A DNA stretch of 64,000 bases from Erwinia sp. SLM-02 (GCF_037450285.1 NZ_JAQISN010000001.1:1364001-1428000); one strand, 5' to 3'; shown: positions 43,780 to 53,149, numbered from the stretch's first letter. Notes: generated by a model from the sequence alone, not told the origin. A program made the numbers and translations.

Positions 43780-44415
43780 TTAGATTTCCACCTTTTCCGG
43801 AAACTCACACAGATCCTCAATCAGGCAGGATCCGCAGCGCGGCTTACGCGCCACGCAGGTGTAGCGACCGTGCAGGATCAGCCAGTGGTGACAGTCTACC
43901 TTGAACTCTTTCGGCACCACTTTCAGCAGCTTCTCTTCGACCTGCTCCACGTTTTTACCCGGCGCAAAGCGGGTCCGGTTACAGACGCGGAAGATATGGG
44001 TATCCACCGCAATCGTCGGCCAGCCAAACGCGGTGTTCAGTACCACATTCGCGGTTTTGCGGCCCACGCCGGGCAGAGCCTCCAGCGCCTCGCGGTTTTC
44101 CGGCACTTCGCCACCGTGTTGCTCCTGCAGGATCCGGCAGGTTTTAATCACGTTCTCGGCCTTGGTGTTAAACAGGCCGATGGTCTTGATGTACTCTTTT
44201 ATCCCGTCCACGCCCAGCGCCAGCATCGCCGCCGGCGTATTGGCCACCGGGTAAAGCTTCGCGGTCGCCTTGTTGACGCTGACGTCGGTCGCCTGTGCCG
44301 AGAGCAGCACGGCGATCAGCAGTTCAAAAGGGGTGTTGAACATCAGCTCGGTTGTAGGATGCGGGTCGTTATCCCGCAGGCGGGTCAGAATTTGCAGGCG
44401 CTTATCTTTATTCAC
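43780..44415 (-). CDS. nth: Endonuclease III (Nth)
   Basis: The 211-residue DNA glycosylase/AP lyase removes oxidised pyrimidines. The helix-hairpin-helix LEALPGVGRKTANVVL carries Lys120, and VDTHIFRV carries Asp138. The [4Fe-4S] ligands are Cys187, Cys194, Cys197 and Cys203. The GTG start overlaps the rsxE stop (GTGA), so it is the last gene of the rsx operon, as in E. coli. Confidence 0.97.
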   Translation of the reverse strand: MNKDKRLQILTRLRDNDPHPTTELMFNTPFELLIAVLLSAQATDVSVNKATAKLYPVANTPAAMLALGVDGIKEYIKTIGLFNTKAENVIKTCRILQEQHGGEVPENREALEALPGVGRKTANVVLNTAFGWPTIAVDTHIFRVCNRTRFAPGKNVEQVEEKLLKVVPKEFKVDCHHWLILHGRYTCVARKPRCGSCLIEDLCEFPEKVEI

Positions 44416-45113
44416 TGAGCCATTTTTCCATCCGGCAGCGTCGTCTGTGCTTCTTTCTCAGCTTTCAGGGCGGCGCGCTGTTTCATTTTATTATCAATCA
44501 GGTATTTGGCCGCCAGCAGCATGCCAAGGCCGATAAACGCCCCCGGCGGCAGCATCGCCAGCAGCATGGGGGAATCAAAGTGGATCACCTCAACGCGCAT
44601 GACCTTAGCCCACGGACCCAGCAGCTGATCGGCACCGTTAAAAATGGTGCCGTTGCCGATGATTTCACGAATCGACCCCAGCACCACCATTACGCTGGTG
44701 GCCCCCAGACCGATAGCGGCCCCGTCAAGCGCGGAAAGCGGAATGCTGCTTTTCGACGCCACGGCCTCCGCGCGACCCACCACGATACAGTTGGTGACGA
44801 TCAGCGGGATGAAAATCCCCAACGACTGATACAGTCCATAGGCGTAGGCGTTAATCAGCATCTGCACGCAGCTCACCACGGCAGCGATAATCATCACGTA
44901 AATCGGGATACGAATTTCCGACGGCACCCAGCGGCGGGACATCGAAATGCCGCTGTTGGTCAGGGTCAGCACCAGCGTGGTCGCCAGACCCAGCCCGAGG
45001 GCGTTGGTGGCGGTTGAGGTCACGGCCAGCAGCGGGCAAAGGCCCAGCAGCTGAACCAGCGCCGAGTTATTCTTCCACAGCCCGCCGATCAGCAGGGTTT
45101 TAGCTTCACTCAT
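44412..45113 (-). CDS. rsxE: Electron transport complex subunit RsxE
   Basis: This 233-residue integral membrane subunit is homologous to RnfE/NqrD, with six spans. Conserved blocks are WKNNSALVQLLGLCPLLAVTSTATNALGLG and GIFIPLIVTNCIVVGRAEA. The start ATG 45113 follows GGAGATGCCA and gives the E. coli N-terminus (MSEAK). It overlaps rsxG by eight bases. The complex reduces oxidised SoxR in E. coli. Confidence 0.95.
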   Translation of the reverse strand: MSEAKTLLIGGLWKNNSALVQLLGLCPLLAVTSTATNALGLGLATTLVLTLTNSGISMSRRWVPSEIRIPIYVMIIAAVVSCVQMLINAYAYGLYQSLGIFIPLIVTNCIVVGRAEAVASKSSIPLSALDGAAIGLGATSVMVVLGSIREIIGNGTIFNGADQLLGPWAKVMRVEVIHFDSPMLLAMLPPGAFIGLGMLLAAKYLIDNKMKQRAALKAEKEAQTTLPDGKMAQ

Positions 45114-45738
45114 TGGCATCTCCACAGGTTGGCAGCGAGGAAATCTGCCCGGATAAGGTTTCAATATACAACGTCGTGCGCTTCACTGCATTCACCACCG
45201 CACGCGGGGTGATGGTCGCACCGGTAAACTGATCGAAATCACCGCCGTCTTTTTTCACCGCAAAATGCGTGTCGTCCGCGCCGGTAACCTTCCTGCCGTT
45301 GAAGCTGTTGATCCAGTCGGAGATACGCAGTTCGATTTTATCGCCCAGCCCCGGCGTTTCATGGTGCTCAACAACGCGGGTGCCGTAAACCGTGCCGGTG
45401 AAATTGGCCCCGACCACCATCTGAATCGCCCCGGAATAACCGTCCGGCGCGGTTGTCTCAATGGCGACAGCGACCGGCTTATCATCCATACGCGCCACAT
45501 AAAGGTGATGGGGCGAACCGTTGCCCAGCGCCGGGCTGCTGACGATATAGCACTCTTTCTGAATCGAGTTGTTATACAGTTCGGTCGGCACCACCTGGTC
45601 CAGCAGCACCTTCTGCTGCAGCGCCGTTTGATGCTCAATAGTCGGCTTGGTGACCGTGTTAATCACCGCGGTCATACCGGTGGTAACGGCGGCGAATACC
45701 GCCAGCGTCACGCCGTTTTTACGAATCGCATCCAGCAT
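45106..45738 (-). CDS. rsxG: Electron transport complex subunit RsxG
   Basis: This 210-residue periplasmic-facing subunit has one N-terminal anchor (GVTLAVFAAVTTGMTAVINTVT) and an FMN-binding domain. FTGATITPRAVVNAVK carries the Thr that takes covalent FMN. Two adjacent ATGs exist (45741 and 45738). The second has better spacing from GGAG. The start overlaps or abuts the rsxD stop. Confidence 0.93.
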   Translation of the reverse strand: MLDAIRKNGVTLAVFAAVTTGMTAVINTVTKPTIEHQTALQQKVLLDQVVPTELYNNSIQKECYIVSSPALGNGSPHHLYVARMDDKPVAVAIETTAPDGYSGAIQMVVGANFTGTVYGTRVVEHHETPGLGDKIELRISDWINSFNGRKVTGADDTHFAVKKDGGDFDQFTGATITPRAVVNAVKRTTLYIETLSGQISSLPTCGDANE

Positions 45739-46799
45739 CATTTCTCCTTACGGTGGCCGTAAACGCGCGGCTGCGTGTAGTAGTCAATCAGCGGAACGCA
45801 GATATTGGCCAGCAGTACCGCAAATGCCACTCCGTCCGGATAGCCGCCGAAGCTGCGGATCAGCCAGACCAGCAGGCCAATCAGCACGCCGTAGACCAGC
45901 CGGCCTTTATTGGTGGTGGAAGCTGTAACCGGGTCGGTGGCAATAAAGAAGGCACCGAGCATGGTGGCACCGGAGAACAGATGGATCATCGGTGACGACA
46001 GGGTATCCGGCGAGGCCAGCCAGCCGACGGTGGCAAACAGCGCCAGCGAACCGATGAAACTCAGCGGAATGTGCCAGCGAATGCTGTTGGTCCACAGCAG
46101 GAAGAGGCCACCGGCCAGGTAGCCAACGTTAATCCACTGCCAGCCAAGACCGGCCAGCACGCCGCTGTAAATGGGCTGCGCCAGCAGCTGCTCGGCGGAG
46201 TGCCCCGCGCGCAGGCCAGTTTTGAAGGTATCCAGCGGCGTGGCCTGACTGATACCGTCTATGCCCATCTGCAGCTGCTGCATGTTATGCCCATCCACGG
46301 TATGGAAATGGAAGATCATGCTCAGCGTATCGCTAAAGGTTGGGGTGATGCCCTGCAGCGTGTCCGGCGGCAGCCAGCTGGTCATCTGCACCGGGAAAGA
46401 AATCAGCAGCACCACATAGCCGACCATCGCCGGGTTAAACGGGTTTTGCCCCAGGCCGCCGTACAGCTGCTTTGAGATCACCACCGCAAAAAGGGTCCCG
46501 ATCACCACAATCCACCACGGCGCCAGCGGCGGGATACTGATCCCCAGCAGCAGGGCGGTCAGCAGCGCAGAGTTATCCTTGAGCGTTGGCACCAGCGGGA
46601 GCTTGCGCAGACGCAGGATTGCGGCTTCGGCACCGATACCGGCGACGGCGGCAATCAGTACCTGAATAATATTTCCCCAGCCGAAGAAGTACCACTGCGC
46701 GGCCATGCCGGGAAGGGCGGCCAGCAGCACCAGCAGCATGATGGTACTGGTGCTGCGGCGGTTATGGGTATAGGGCGAACTTGCGATACGAAATGCCAT
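45738..46799 (-). CDS. rsxD: Electron transport complex subunit RsxD
   Basis: The 353-residue RnfD-type membrane subunit has about ten helices. The FMN attachment region lies near DGISQATPLDTFKTG, where the Ser/Thr-Ala-Thr motif SQAT binds covalent flavin. Conserved blocks such as GGLGQNPFNPAMVGYVVLL are clear. Its stop overlaps the rsxG start. Confidence 0.95.
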   Translation of the reverse strand: MAFRIASSPYTHNRRSTSTIMLLVLLAALPGMAAQWYFFGWGNIIQVLIAAVAGIGAEAAILRLRKLPLVPTLKDNSALLTALLLGISIPPLAPWWIVVIGTLFAVVISKQLYGGLGQNPFNPAMVGYVVLLISFPVQMTSWLPPDTLQGITPTFSDTLSMIFHFHTVDGHNMQQLQMGIDGISQATPLDTFKTGLRAGHSAEQLLAQPIYSGVLAGLGWQWINVGYLAGGLFLLWTNSIRWHIPLSFIGSLALFATVGWLASPDTLSSPMIHLFSGATMLGAFFIATDPVTASTTNKGRLVYGVLIGLLVWLIRSFGGYPDGVAFAVLLANICVPLIDYYTQPRVYGHRKEK

Positions 46800-49553
46800 T
46801 TAATCCTCTTGCGTCGAAGGCTGCTGAGCTTTGCGCGCTTTGACCCGCGCAATCGCCGCAGCCACCGCTGCTTTACGTGCATCTTCAGAAGCTGTCGCTT
46901 CCTGTTCAATTTTTACTGCTGGCCGCTGCGCAACCTGGGCTTGCGCTTCAGAAGCCGGAACGTCTGCAACCGCATCATCCGCCTGCGCGGCCTTCTTGGC
47001 CTTGGCGCGGGCAATGGCGGCGGCGATGGCGGCTTTGCGGGGATCTTCAGCGGCGGCCTGAGCAACGGGTTCGGCTACTGACTCCGTCACCGGTGTCGCA
47101 GGGGCTTCCGCTTCTGGTGCCGGGGAATTCGCCACTACGTCACCCGCCTGTGCGGCCTTCTTCGCCTTAGCGCGGGCGATGGCGGCAGCAACGGCTGCCT
47201 TACGCGGATCGACATCGGCAACCGGTTCGGCCGCAGGTTCAGTTTTCACCGCCGGAGCTTCTGCAACCGTCTCACCCGCCTGAGCGGCCTTCTTGGCCTT
47301 AGCGCGGGCGATGGCGGCGGCAACGGCAGCCTTACGCGGATCGACATCGGCAACCGGTTCGGCCGCAGCTTCAGGCTTCACGGCCGGAGCCTCTGCATCC
47401 GTTTCACCCGCCTGCGCGGCTTTCTTGGCCTTAGCGCGGGCGATGGCGGCGGCAACGGCTGCTTTGCGCGGATCGATATCGGCAACCGGTTCGGCCGCAG
47501 CTTCAGGCTTCACGGCCGGAGCCTCTGCATCCGTCTCACCCGCCTGAGCGGCCTTCTTCGCCTTAGCACGGGCGATGGCGGCAGCAACGGCAGCCTTACG
47601 CGGATCGACATCGGCAACTGGTTCGGCTGCAAATTCAGTTTTCACCACCGGATCCTCTGCATTCGTTTCACCCGCCTGCGCGGCTTTCTTGGCCTTAGCG
47701 CGGGCAATGGCGGCGGCAACGGCTGCTTTGCGTGGGTCAGCGTCAGCAGCCGGTTCCGCGACCGGTGCCGCAGCGGATCCAGCCTGCGCAACGGGTGCTT
47801 CGTCAACCGCATCACCCGCCTGAGCCGCCTGCTTCGCCTTAGCACGAGCAATCGCCGCCGCAACGGCCGCCTTACGCGGATCCTCCGCCTGGCGGGTCGC
47901 CGGTTCGGTTTCTGCCTGCTTCTCGGCCTGGCGGGCTTTCGCCTCCGCCAGACGCGCTTCACGCAGCGCTGCTCTTGCTGCATCGTCTGCCGGGCGTTCA
48001 TTCACATCGGCGGCGGCAGCGTCTGCCGCTTCGCTCTGCTGCTGTTTCGCCTTCACGCGTTCACGGGCGGCGTTCAGCGCATCCGCATCCGTGGCGGCAA
48101 CGGTGCGTTTCGCCTGCTGATGCTTCGCTTCACGCGCCTGTTTTTCGCGCTCAAGGCGCAGCTGGCGGGCTTCAAAGCGGGCCTTGGCCAGCGCGTTGCG
48201 CTCGGACTCCATATCGATGGCCTGAATCTCGGCTTTTTCCTGGCGGTAGTACTGCACCAGCGGAATATTGCTCGGGCAGACATAGGCGCAGGCACCGCAC
48301 TCAATGCAGTCGGCGATATTGTGCGCACGCGCTTTATCGTGATCGCCGCCGCGGCTGTACCAGTAAAGCTGCTGCGGCAGCAGACCGGCCGGGCAGGCAT
48401 CGGCACAGGCGCTACAGCGGATGCAGCCTTTTTCCGGCTCGCTGACGCCCATTTCGCTGGCGGAGGGGGCGAGGATGCAGTTGGTGATTTTCACTACCGG
48501 CACGTCCAGCGACGGCAGGGTAAAGCCCATCAGCGGGCCGCCCATTACCACCATCTGTTCGTTGCCCGGCTCGAAATCCGCCTGCTGAAGCAGATGGGCG
48601 ATCGGCGTACCGAGGCGTCCCCACACGTTGCCCGGACGCTTCACGGCTTCACCGGTCAGGGTCACGACGCGTTCGGTCAGCGGCTCACCGTCGATCACCG
48701 CGCGTTTAACCGCGAAGGCCGTACCGACGTTCTGCATCAGCACGCCAATATCGGTGGAGCGACCGCCGTGCGGCACTTCCTTGCCGGTCAGAATGCGGGT
48801 CAGCTGTTTGGCGCCGCCGGAGGGATATTTGGTCGGGACTACCCGGATCTGCAGATCGCGCTTATCGCCGAGAGCGGCTTTCAGCGCGGCAATCGCTTCC
48901 GGCTTGTTATCCTCAATCCCGATCAGCACGCGCTCTGCGTTAAGGATCCACGCCAGGATGCGGCTGCCCTCCAGCACTTCTGCGGCACAGTCCTGCATCA
49001 GCCGGTCATCGGCGGTGATATAGGGCTCGCATTCGGCGGCGTTGATAATCAGGGTATTGACCCCGCGCAGGCCGCCCCTCAGTTTGGTCGCCGTCGGGAA
49101 TCCCGCGCCGCCCAGACCGGCAACGCCTGCCTTATGTACGCGTGCCACAACGTCGCTGCGCTCAAGCTGGCGATAGTCGCCGACCGTCTGTTTTTCGCAC
49201 CAGCGGTCTTCGCCGTCCGGCTCGATAAAGATACACATTTCGGCCAGCGCCGAGGGATGTGCGGTCATATGCGGGGCGATTTTCGTTACGGTACCGGACG
49301 TCGGGGCGTGAATCGGCAGCATGCGGCCGTTGCCGAAGGTCAGCGGCTGTCCGCGCAGGACTTTATCGCCCGGGCGCACGCAGATTTCACCTTCGCTACC
49401 GATATGCTGCTTCAGCGGCAGAATAAAGCGATCGGGCAACGGTAGCTGACGCAACGGCGTGCCGTTGGACTGGGTCTTCATTTCCGGCGGATGAATACCG
49501 CCTTCGAAGTCCCAGATTGCGTCTTTTTTAAATCTCTTGAACAGATTAAGCAT
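46800..49553 (-). CDS. rsxC: Electron transport complex subunit RsxC with expanded repeat tail
   Basis: The 917-residue NADH-oxidising RnfC-type subunit is longer than E. coli RsxC (740). The NADH/FMN module (about 130-360) is followed by two [4Fe-4S] motifs (Cys377, 380, 383, 387 and Cys416, 419, 422, 426). A charged helical segment (440-557) then leads to eight copies of DPRKAAVAAAIARAKAKKAAQ units (558-917). Units 2-5 are each 44 residues and nearly the same. The tail should be cytoplasmic and helical; its role is unknown. It overlaps rsxB by eight bases. Confidence 0.95.
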   Translation of the reverse strand: MLNLFKRFKKDAIWDFEGGIHPPEMKTQSNGTPLRQLPLPDRFILPLKQHIGSEGEICVRPGDKVLRGQPLTFGNGRMLPIHAPTSGTVTKIAPHMTAHPSALAEMCIFIEPDGEDRWCEKQTVGDYRQLERSDVVARVHKAGVAGLGGAGFPTATKLRGGLRGVNTLIINAAECEPYITADDRLMQDCAAEVLEGSRILAWILNAERVLIGIEDNKPEAIAALKAALGDKRDLQIRVVPTKYPSGGAKQLTRILTGKEVPHGGRSTDIGVLMQNVGTAFAVKRAVIDGEPLTERVVTLTGEAVKRPGNVWGRLGTPIAHLLQQADFEPGNEQMVVMGGPLMGFTLPSLDVPVVKITNCILAPSASEMGVSEPEKGCIRCSACADACPAGLLPQQLYWYSRGGDHDKARAHNIADCIECGACAYVCPSNIPLVQYYRQEKAEIQAIDMESERNALAKARFEARQLRLEREKQAREAKHQQAKRTVAATDADALNAARERVKAKQQQSEAADAAAADVNERPADDAARAALREARLAEAKARQAEKQAETEPATRQAEDPRKAAVAAAIARAKAKQAAQAGDAVDEAPVAQAGSAAAPVAEPAADADPRKAAVAAAIARAKAKKAAQAGETNAEDPVVKTEFAAEPVADVDPRKAAVAAAIARAKAKKAAQAGETDAEAPAVKPEAAAEPVADIDPRKAAVAAAIARAKAKKAAQAGETDAEAPAVKPEAAAEPVADVDPRKAAVAAAIARAKAKKAAQAGETVAEAPAVKTEPAAEPVADVDPRKAAVAAAIARAKAKKAAQAGDVVANSPAPEAEAPATPVTESVAEPVAQAAAEDPRKAAIAAAIARAKAKKAAQADDAVADVPASEAQAQVAQRPAVKIEQEATASEDARKAAVAAAIARVKARKAQQPSTQED
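46803..47882 (-). repeat. Tandem repeat array within rsxC (eight units)
   Basis: Eight in-frame units of 27 to 55 codons each begin with DPRKAAVAAAIARAKAK or a close variant. Units 2-5 (about 47211-47738) are 132 bp each and nearly the same at DNA level, which suggests recent duplication and possible length variation between strains. Confidence 0.9.
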
Positions 49554-50121
49554 GACTTTCTACAGGAATAACCCGAACCGGGATGGTTTGCAGATCCCAT
49601 TTCCAGTTGGCAGTGGTGGTCGCAACCGGGCGCATTTCAATGCAGTCGGTCGGGCAGGGGGCAACGCAAAGATCGCAGCCGGTACAGACATCGCTCAGCA
49701 CGGTATGCATCGCGCGGGTGGCCCCGACGATGGCATCCACCGGGCAGGCCTGAATGCATTTGGTGCAGCCGATGCAGTTAGCTTCGTCAATCCAGGCGAC
49801 CTTGCGCTCTGGTTCAAGCTCGGCTTCATCACCCAGCGGCTGCGGGTCAACGTTCAGCAGCGCGGCCAGCTTGAGCATGGTCTGCTCTCCGCCCGGTGCG
49901 CATTTGTTGATCATCTCACCGCCGTTGGCCACCGCTTCAGCATAGGGGCGGCAGCCGGGATAGGTACACTGACCGCACTGGCTCTGGGGCAGCAGGGCAT
50001 CGATCTGCTCAACGATCGGGTCTTCTTCAACTTTAAAGCGGCGTGAGGCATAGCCCAGCAGCCCTCCGAAAATCAGGCTGAGGGCGCTTAACACGGCAAT
50101 CGCAATCCAAATCGCCGTCAT
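49546..50121 (-). CDS. rsxB: Electron transport complex subunit RsxB
   Basis: The 191-residue ferredoxin-like subunit has one N-terminal membrane helix, a four-Cys Fe-S domain (QCGQCTYPGCRPYAEAV) and two [4Fe-4S] motifs (CIGCTKCIQACPVDAIVGA and CTGCDLCVAPCPTDCIEM). It passes electrons between RsxC and membrane subunits. ATG shares one base with the rsxA stop (TGATG). Confidence 0.96.
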   Translation of the reverse strand: MTAIWIAIAVLSALSLIFGGLLGYASRRFKVEEDPIVEQIDALLPQSQCGQCTYPGCRPYAEAVANGGEMINKCAPGGEQTMLKLAALLNVDPQPLGDEAELEPERKVAWIDEANCIGCTKCIQACPVDAIVGATRAMHTVLSDVCTGCDLCVAPCPTDCIEMRPVATTTANWKWDLQTIPVRVIPVESHA

Positions 50122-50702
50122 CAGAATTTAACCAGTCCGGTAAAGCCCATAAAGGCCAGCGCCATCAACCCGGCGGTCACCAGTGCAATGGAGGAGCCTT
50201 TAAACGGCGCGGGCACGTCGGCCAGCACCAGGCGTTCACGAATGCCAGCAAACAGCACCATCACCAGCGAGAAGCCGAGCGAGGCGCTGAAGCCGTACAG
50301 CGCGGCCTGCAGGAAGGTGTGATTGAGGTTAACGCTCAGCAGCGGCACGCCCAACACGGCACAGTTGGTGGTGATCAGCGGCAGGAAGATCCCCAGCAGG
50401 CGGTACAGATCGGGGCTGGTTTTACGCACCACCATTTCGGTGAACTGAACCACCACGGCAATCACCAGGATATAGGCCATGGTACGCAGATACACCAGAT
50501 CGAGCGGCAGCAGGATCAGGTGATTCACCAGCCACGCGCAGATCGAGGCCAGGGTGATAACAAACGTGGTGGCGAGTCCCATGCCAATGGCCGTTTCCAG
50601 TTTTTTGGAAACGCCCATAAAAGGACAAAGGCCGAGAAACTTCACCAGAACGAAGTTATTCACCAGCACGGTGCCAATAAAAAGGAGCAGGTAGTCGGTC
50701 AT
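50121..50702 (-). CDS. rsxA: Electron transport complex subunit RsxA
   Basis: The 193-residue six-span subunit is homologous to RnfA/NqrE. VNNFVLVKFLGLCPFMGVSKK and LPLITTNCAVLGVPLL hold the conserved Cys residues of the intramembrane cluster. The start 50702 (MTDYLLLF) gives the E. coli length; the longer reading frame upstream has no support. It is the first gene of rsxABCDGE-nth. Confidence 0.96.
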   Translation of the reverse strand: MTDYLLLFIGTVLVNNFVLVKFLGLCPFMGVSKKLETAIGMGLATTFVITLASICAWLVNHLILLPLDLVYLRTMAYILVIAVVVQFTEMVVRKTSPDLYRLLGIFLPLITTNCAVLGVPLLSVNLNHTFLQAALYGFSASLGFSLVMVLFAGIRERLVLADVPAPFKGSSIALVTAGLMALAFMGFTGLVKF

Positions 50703-50912
50703 TCTTACGCCTGAAAATAGAAGAAAGAGCAGTTTTTGGCGACCCCAGGGGTCTGTACTGTTCACCGGCGGCATGCTTCACGCGGGTTATCAGCGCTGCA
50801 GCTTAAAATTGCAGGGGGATATTATCGGATATTGCCTGCCTGACCACAACCGTTGAGCGCGATTCAACGCCGTGATAACGCACTCACGATTAAATTCCTG
50901 ACGGTTTTTACA

Positions 50913-51356
50913 TCACTGTTCGACGGTGAAGGTGTTTTTCACCCGCCTGGACCGCTTGAAGTAGGGAACGAGGATGCCCGCCGCCAGCAGGGCGATAAGC
51001 AGCGTCTGCACCGCCCGGCCGTCGGCTACCGGGGCAAAAGCGAAGGTTTTCAGCGCCAGCACCACGGTGATCAGCAGCCAGATAATGTAATGGCGGGGCA
51101 GGCGGCGGGAGCGCTTGCAGAAAATCCACGTCACCCAGCCGGTATAGCACCAGACCAGCGTGGAGGTCAGCAGCGACAGCCCCCAGGGCAGCAGCACCGC
51201 ACTCTCCTGCGCAAACAGCTGATGGCGCATCGCGGGATCGAACAGGGCGCTGAGGTACAGGGCCATTACCAGGGCGCTGGTTAACAGGGTCATGATTAAC
51301 CAGGCCAGCGGCACCAGCAGCCAGCCTCCGATGCGAGTTTTGGAATCTACAGCCAC
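50913..51356 (-). CDS. ydgK: DUF2569 membrane protein YdgK
   Basis: The 147-residue protein has four predicted membrane helices (from RIGGWLLVPLAWLIMTLL) and the DUF2569 layout. The start is GTG with GAGG seven bases before. It is the same neighbour of rsxA and cnu as in E. coli. Function unknown. Confidence 0.88.
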   Translation of the reverse strand: MAVDSKTRIGGWLLVPLAWLIMTLLTSALVMALYLSALFDPAMRHQLFAQESAVLLPWGLSLLTSTLVWCYTGWVTWIFCKRSRRLPRHYIIWLLITVVLALKTFAFAPVADGRAVQTLLIALLAAGILVPYFKRSRRVKNTFTVEQ

Positions 51357-51465
51357 GCGAAGTCCTCAATATAGCCAGAAAAAATGCGAGCGTATCGCAT
51401 CAGCAGAAGCCAACTATACGGAAAAACGCCTGCCAAATCACCAGGCTAAAGCTGCTTTAACGGTT

Positions 51466-51681
51466 TCAGACGACATAGTGCCAGAGCGTTTTCGGTACGC
51501 AGCCGGGATCGAATAAACGCCCACCGGAAGCCAGCTCTGCACGACGATGATCGGCTGCACGATACATTAAGATGATTTCACTATCCTCGGTGAGCGAATA
51601 GTTGAGGTGATCGAAAAGTTTTTCCAAACTTTCAAGGTTGTTAACTTTGCGAAACTTTAACAGGTAGTCGTGAATGCTCAT
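51466..51681 (-). CDS. cnu: Hha/YmoA-family nucleoid modulator Cnu (YdgT)
   Basis: The 71-residue Hha paralogue binds H-NS and StpA and helps silence horizontally acquired genes. It also binds oriC in E. coli. DYLLKFRKVNNLESLEKLFDHLNYSLTED and RAADHRRAELASGGRLFD match E. coli Cnu. The start at M4 (51681) gives the same length. Confidence 0.95.
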   Translation of the reverse strand: MSIHDYLLKFRKVNNLESLEKLFDHLNYSLTEDSEIILMYRAADHRRAELASGGRLFDPGCVPKTLWHYVV

Positions 51682-52139
51682 GAGGCCCATGTCGTGCAGC
51701 AGGAGAAGAAAATCAGTATATAACGGCTACTTACGGAATCCATCGTGCAAATGTTAAAAAACATCAGTTTCGGAAAACTGATTAAATTTACGATCGACGG
51801 CGGTCTTTCCCTGATGAATCGTGAGAAACATCACAGTTCAGGATAATTCTTAATCCTCAAACGATGACGGGCAGAACGACAGAACTTCACGCGGTGCTGT
51901 AATCGCTTCCAAATGCTCAATGTGCAACCGCTTCTGTTTATTACACTTATTTAACCTGATTTTCTTTCATAACAGGTGAATTCTCCATATTCACTGTTCG
52001 GATTTTACTGATGCTATTTCTCTAATCTCTTTGATTTTTAGTGTTTTGTGAGCTTTGTCGAATATGTTTTTTCGGTAATAGTCCAGGATTTAGGTGCAGT
52101 TACCCTATACGGCAAAATCCCATCAGAGGAAAAATGATC
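51682..52139. promoter_or_regulatory. cnu/ytfQ divergent region
   Basis: A spacer of 458 bases, AT-rich, without a convincing gene. The E. coli small genes next to cnu (blr, ydgU) were not found. It marks the point where synteny with E. coli stops. Promoters for cnu and ytfQ should lie here; I see no clear operator. Confidence 0.5.
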
Positions 52140-53096
52140 ATGTGGAAGCGTTTACTCTTACCTGTCCTTATCGGCGCCAGCCTGTCTGCTCCCGTGCTGG
52201 CTGAATCAATGACCGTTGGATTTTCTCAGGTTGGCTCCGAATCGGGCTGGCGTGCGGCGGAAACCAGCGTGGCAAAAACCGAGGCGCAGAAGCGCGGCAT
52301 TACCCTGAAAATTGCGGATGGTCAGCAAAAACAAGAGAACCAGATTAAAGCCGTTCGCTCCTTTATCGCCCAGGGCGTGGATGCAATCTTTATTGCTCCG
52401 GTTGTGCAGACCGGCTGGGAGCCGGTGCTGGAAGAAGCGAAAGACGCCAAGATCCCGGTATTCCTGCTTGACCGTGCCATTGTGGTGAAAGACAAATCGC
52501 TGTATCAGGCGGTGGTCACCGCGGATAACGTCTATGAAGGCAAGCTGATCGGCGACTGGCTGGTGAAAGAGCAGGCCGGCAAACCCTGTAACGTCGTAGA
52601 ACTGCAGGGCACCGTGGGTGCCAGCGTGGCTATCGATCGCAAAAAAGGCTTTGCTGAAGCGATTGCCAACACCCCGAATATCAAAGTTATTCGCTCACAA
52701 AGCGGCGACTTTACCCGCAGCAAGGGTAAAGAAGTGATGGAAAGCTTCATCAAGGCCGAGAACAACGGCAAAAACATCTGCATGGTTTACGCGCACAACG
52801 ATGATATGGCTATCGGTGCCATTCAGGCGATTAAAGAAGCCGGGCTCAAGCCGGGCAAAGACATCCTCACCGGATCGATTGACGGCGTGCCGGATATCTA
52901 CAAAGCCATGCTGGCCGGGGAAGCCAACGCCAACGTTGAGCTGACGCCAAATATGGCCGGCCCGGCCTTTGACGCGCTGGAAAAACTGAAAAAAGACGGC
53001 ACCGTACCGCCTAAAATTATCAAAACCGAAACCAAACTGTTCCTGCCTGCGGACGCACAGGCACAGCTGGATCGCAAAAAAGGTATGGGTTACTGA
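52140..53096 (+). CDS. ytfQ: Galactofuranose-type ABC transporter substrate-binding protein YtfQ
   Basis: This periplasmic binding protein has signal peptide MWKRLLLPVLIGASLSAPVLA and a ribose-type two-lobe domain. It matches E. coli YtfQ nearly throughout (VGFSQVGSESGWRAAET, SQSGDFTRSKGKEVMESFIKAE). The E. coli protein binds galactofuranose. ATG 52134 (MIMWKR) is an alternative start six bases upstream with a closer AGAGG. It is first gene of ytfQRT-yjfF. Confidence 0.95.
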   Translation: MWKRLLLPVLIGASLSAPVLAESMTVGFSQVGSESGWRAAETSVAKTEAQKRGITLKIADGQQKQENQIKAVRSFIAQGVDAIFIAPVVQTGWEPVLEEAKDAKIPVFLLDRAIVVKDKSLYQAVVTADNVYEGKLIGDWLVKEQAGKPCNVVELQGTVGASVAIDRKKGFAEAIANTPNIKVIRSQSGDFTRSKGKEVMESFIKAENNGKNICMVYAHNDDMAIGAIQAIKEAGLKPGKDILTGSIDGVPDIYKAMLAGEANANVELTPNMAGPAFDALEKLKKDGTVPPKIIKTETKLFLPADAQAQLDRKKGMGY

Positions 53097-53103
53097 GCCA
53101 CGT

Positions 53104-53129
53104 GCCGCTCCACCCGGGGCGGCTTTTTT
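53104..53129 (+). terminator. Intercistronic hairpin between ytfQ and ytfR
   Basis: GCCGCTCC (53104-53111) pairs with GGGGCGGC (53116-53123, one G-U pair) around ACCC and is followed by six T. It should lower downstream expression or protect the binding-protein mRNA, giving excess YtfQ over the membrane parts. Confidence 0.8.
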
Positions 53130-53149
53130 CATGGTTTGAGGCGCAGCGT

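Noticed and set aside
46803..47882. Possible CRISPR-like regular repeats
   Set aside because: The 132-bp periodicity is in frame within rsxC and encodes a protein repeat. There are no short palindromic repeats with unique spacers.
48120..49445. 441-codon open frame opposite rsxC
   Set aside because: It covers the conserved Fe-S and NADH domains of RsxC in antisense and has no recognisable protein features.
51751..51846. 31-codon ORF (MLKNISFGKLIKF...) between cnu and ytfQ
   Set aside because: No Shine-Dalgarno sequence and no recognised relative; AT-rich spacer. Could be revisited with ribosome profiling.
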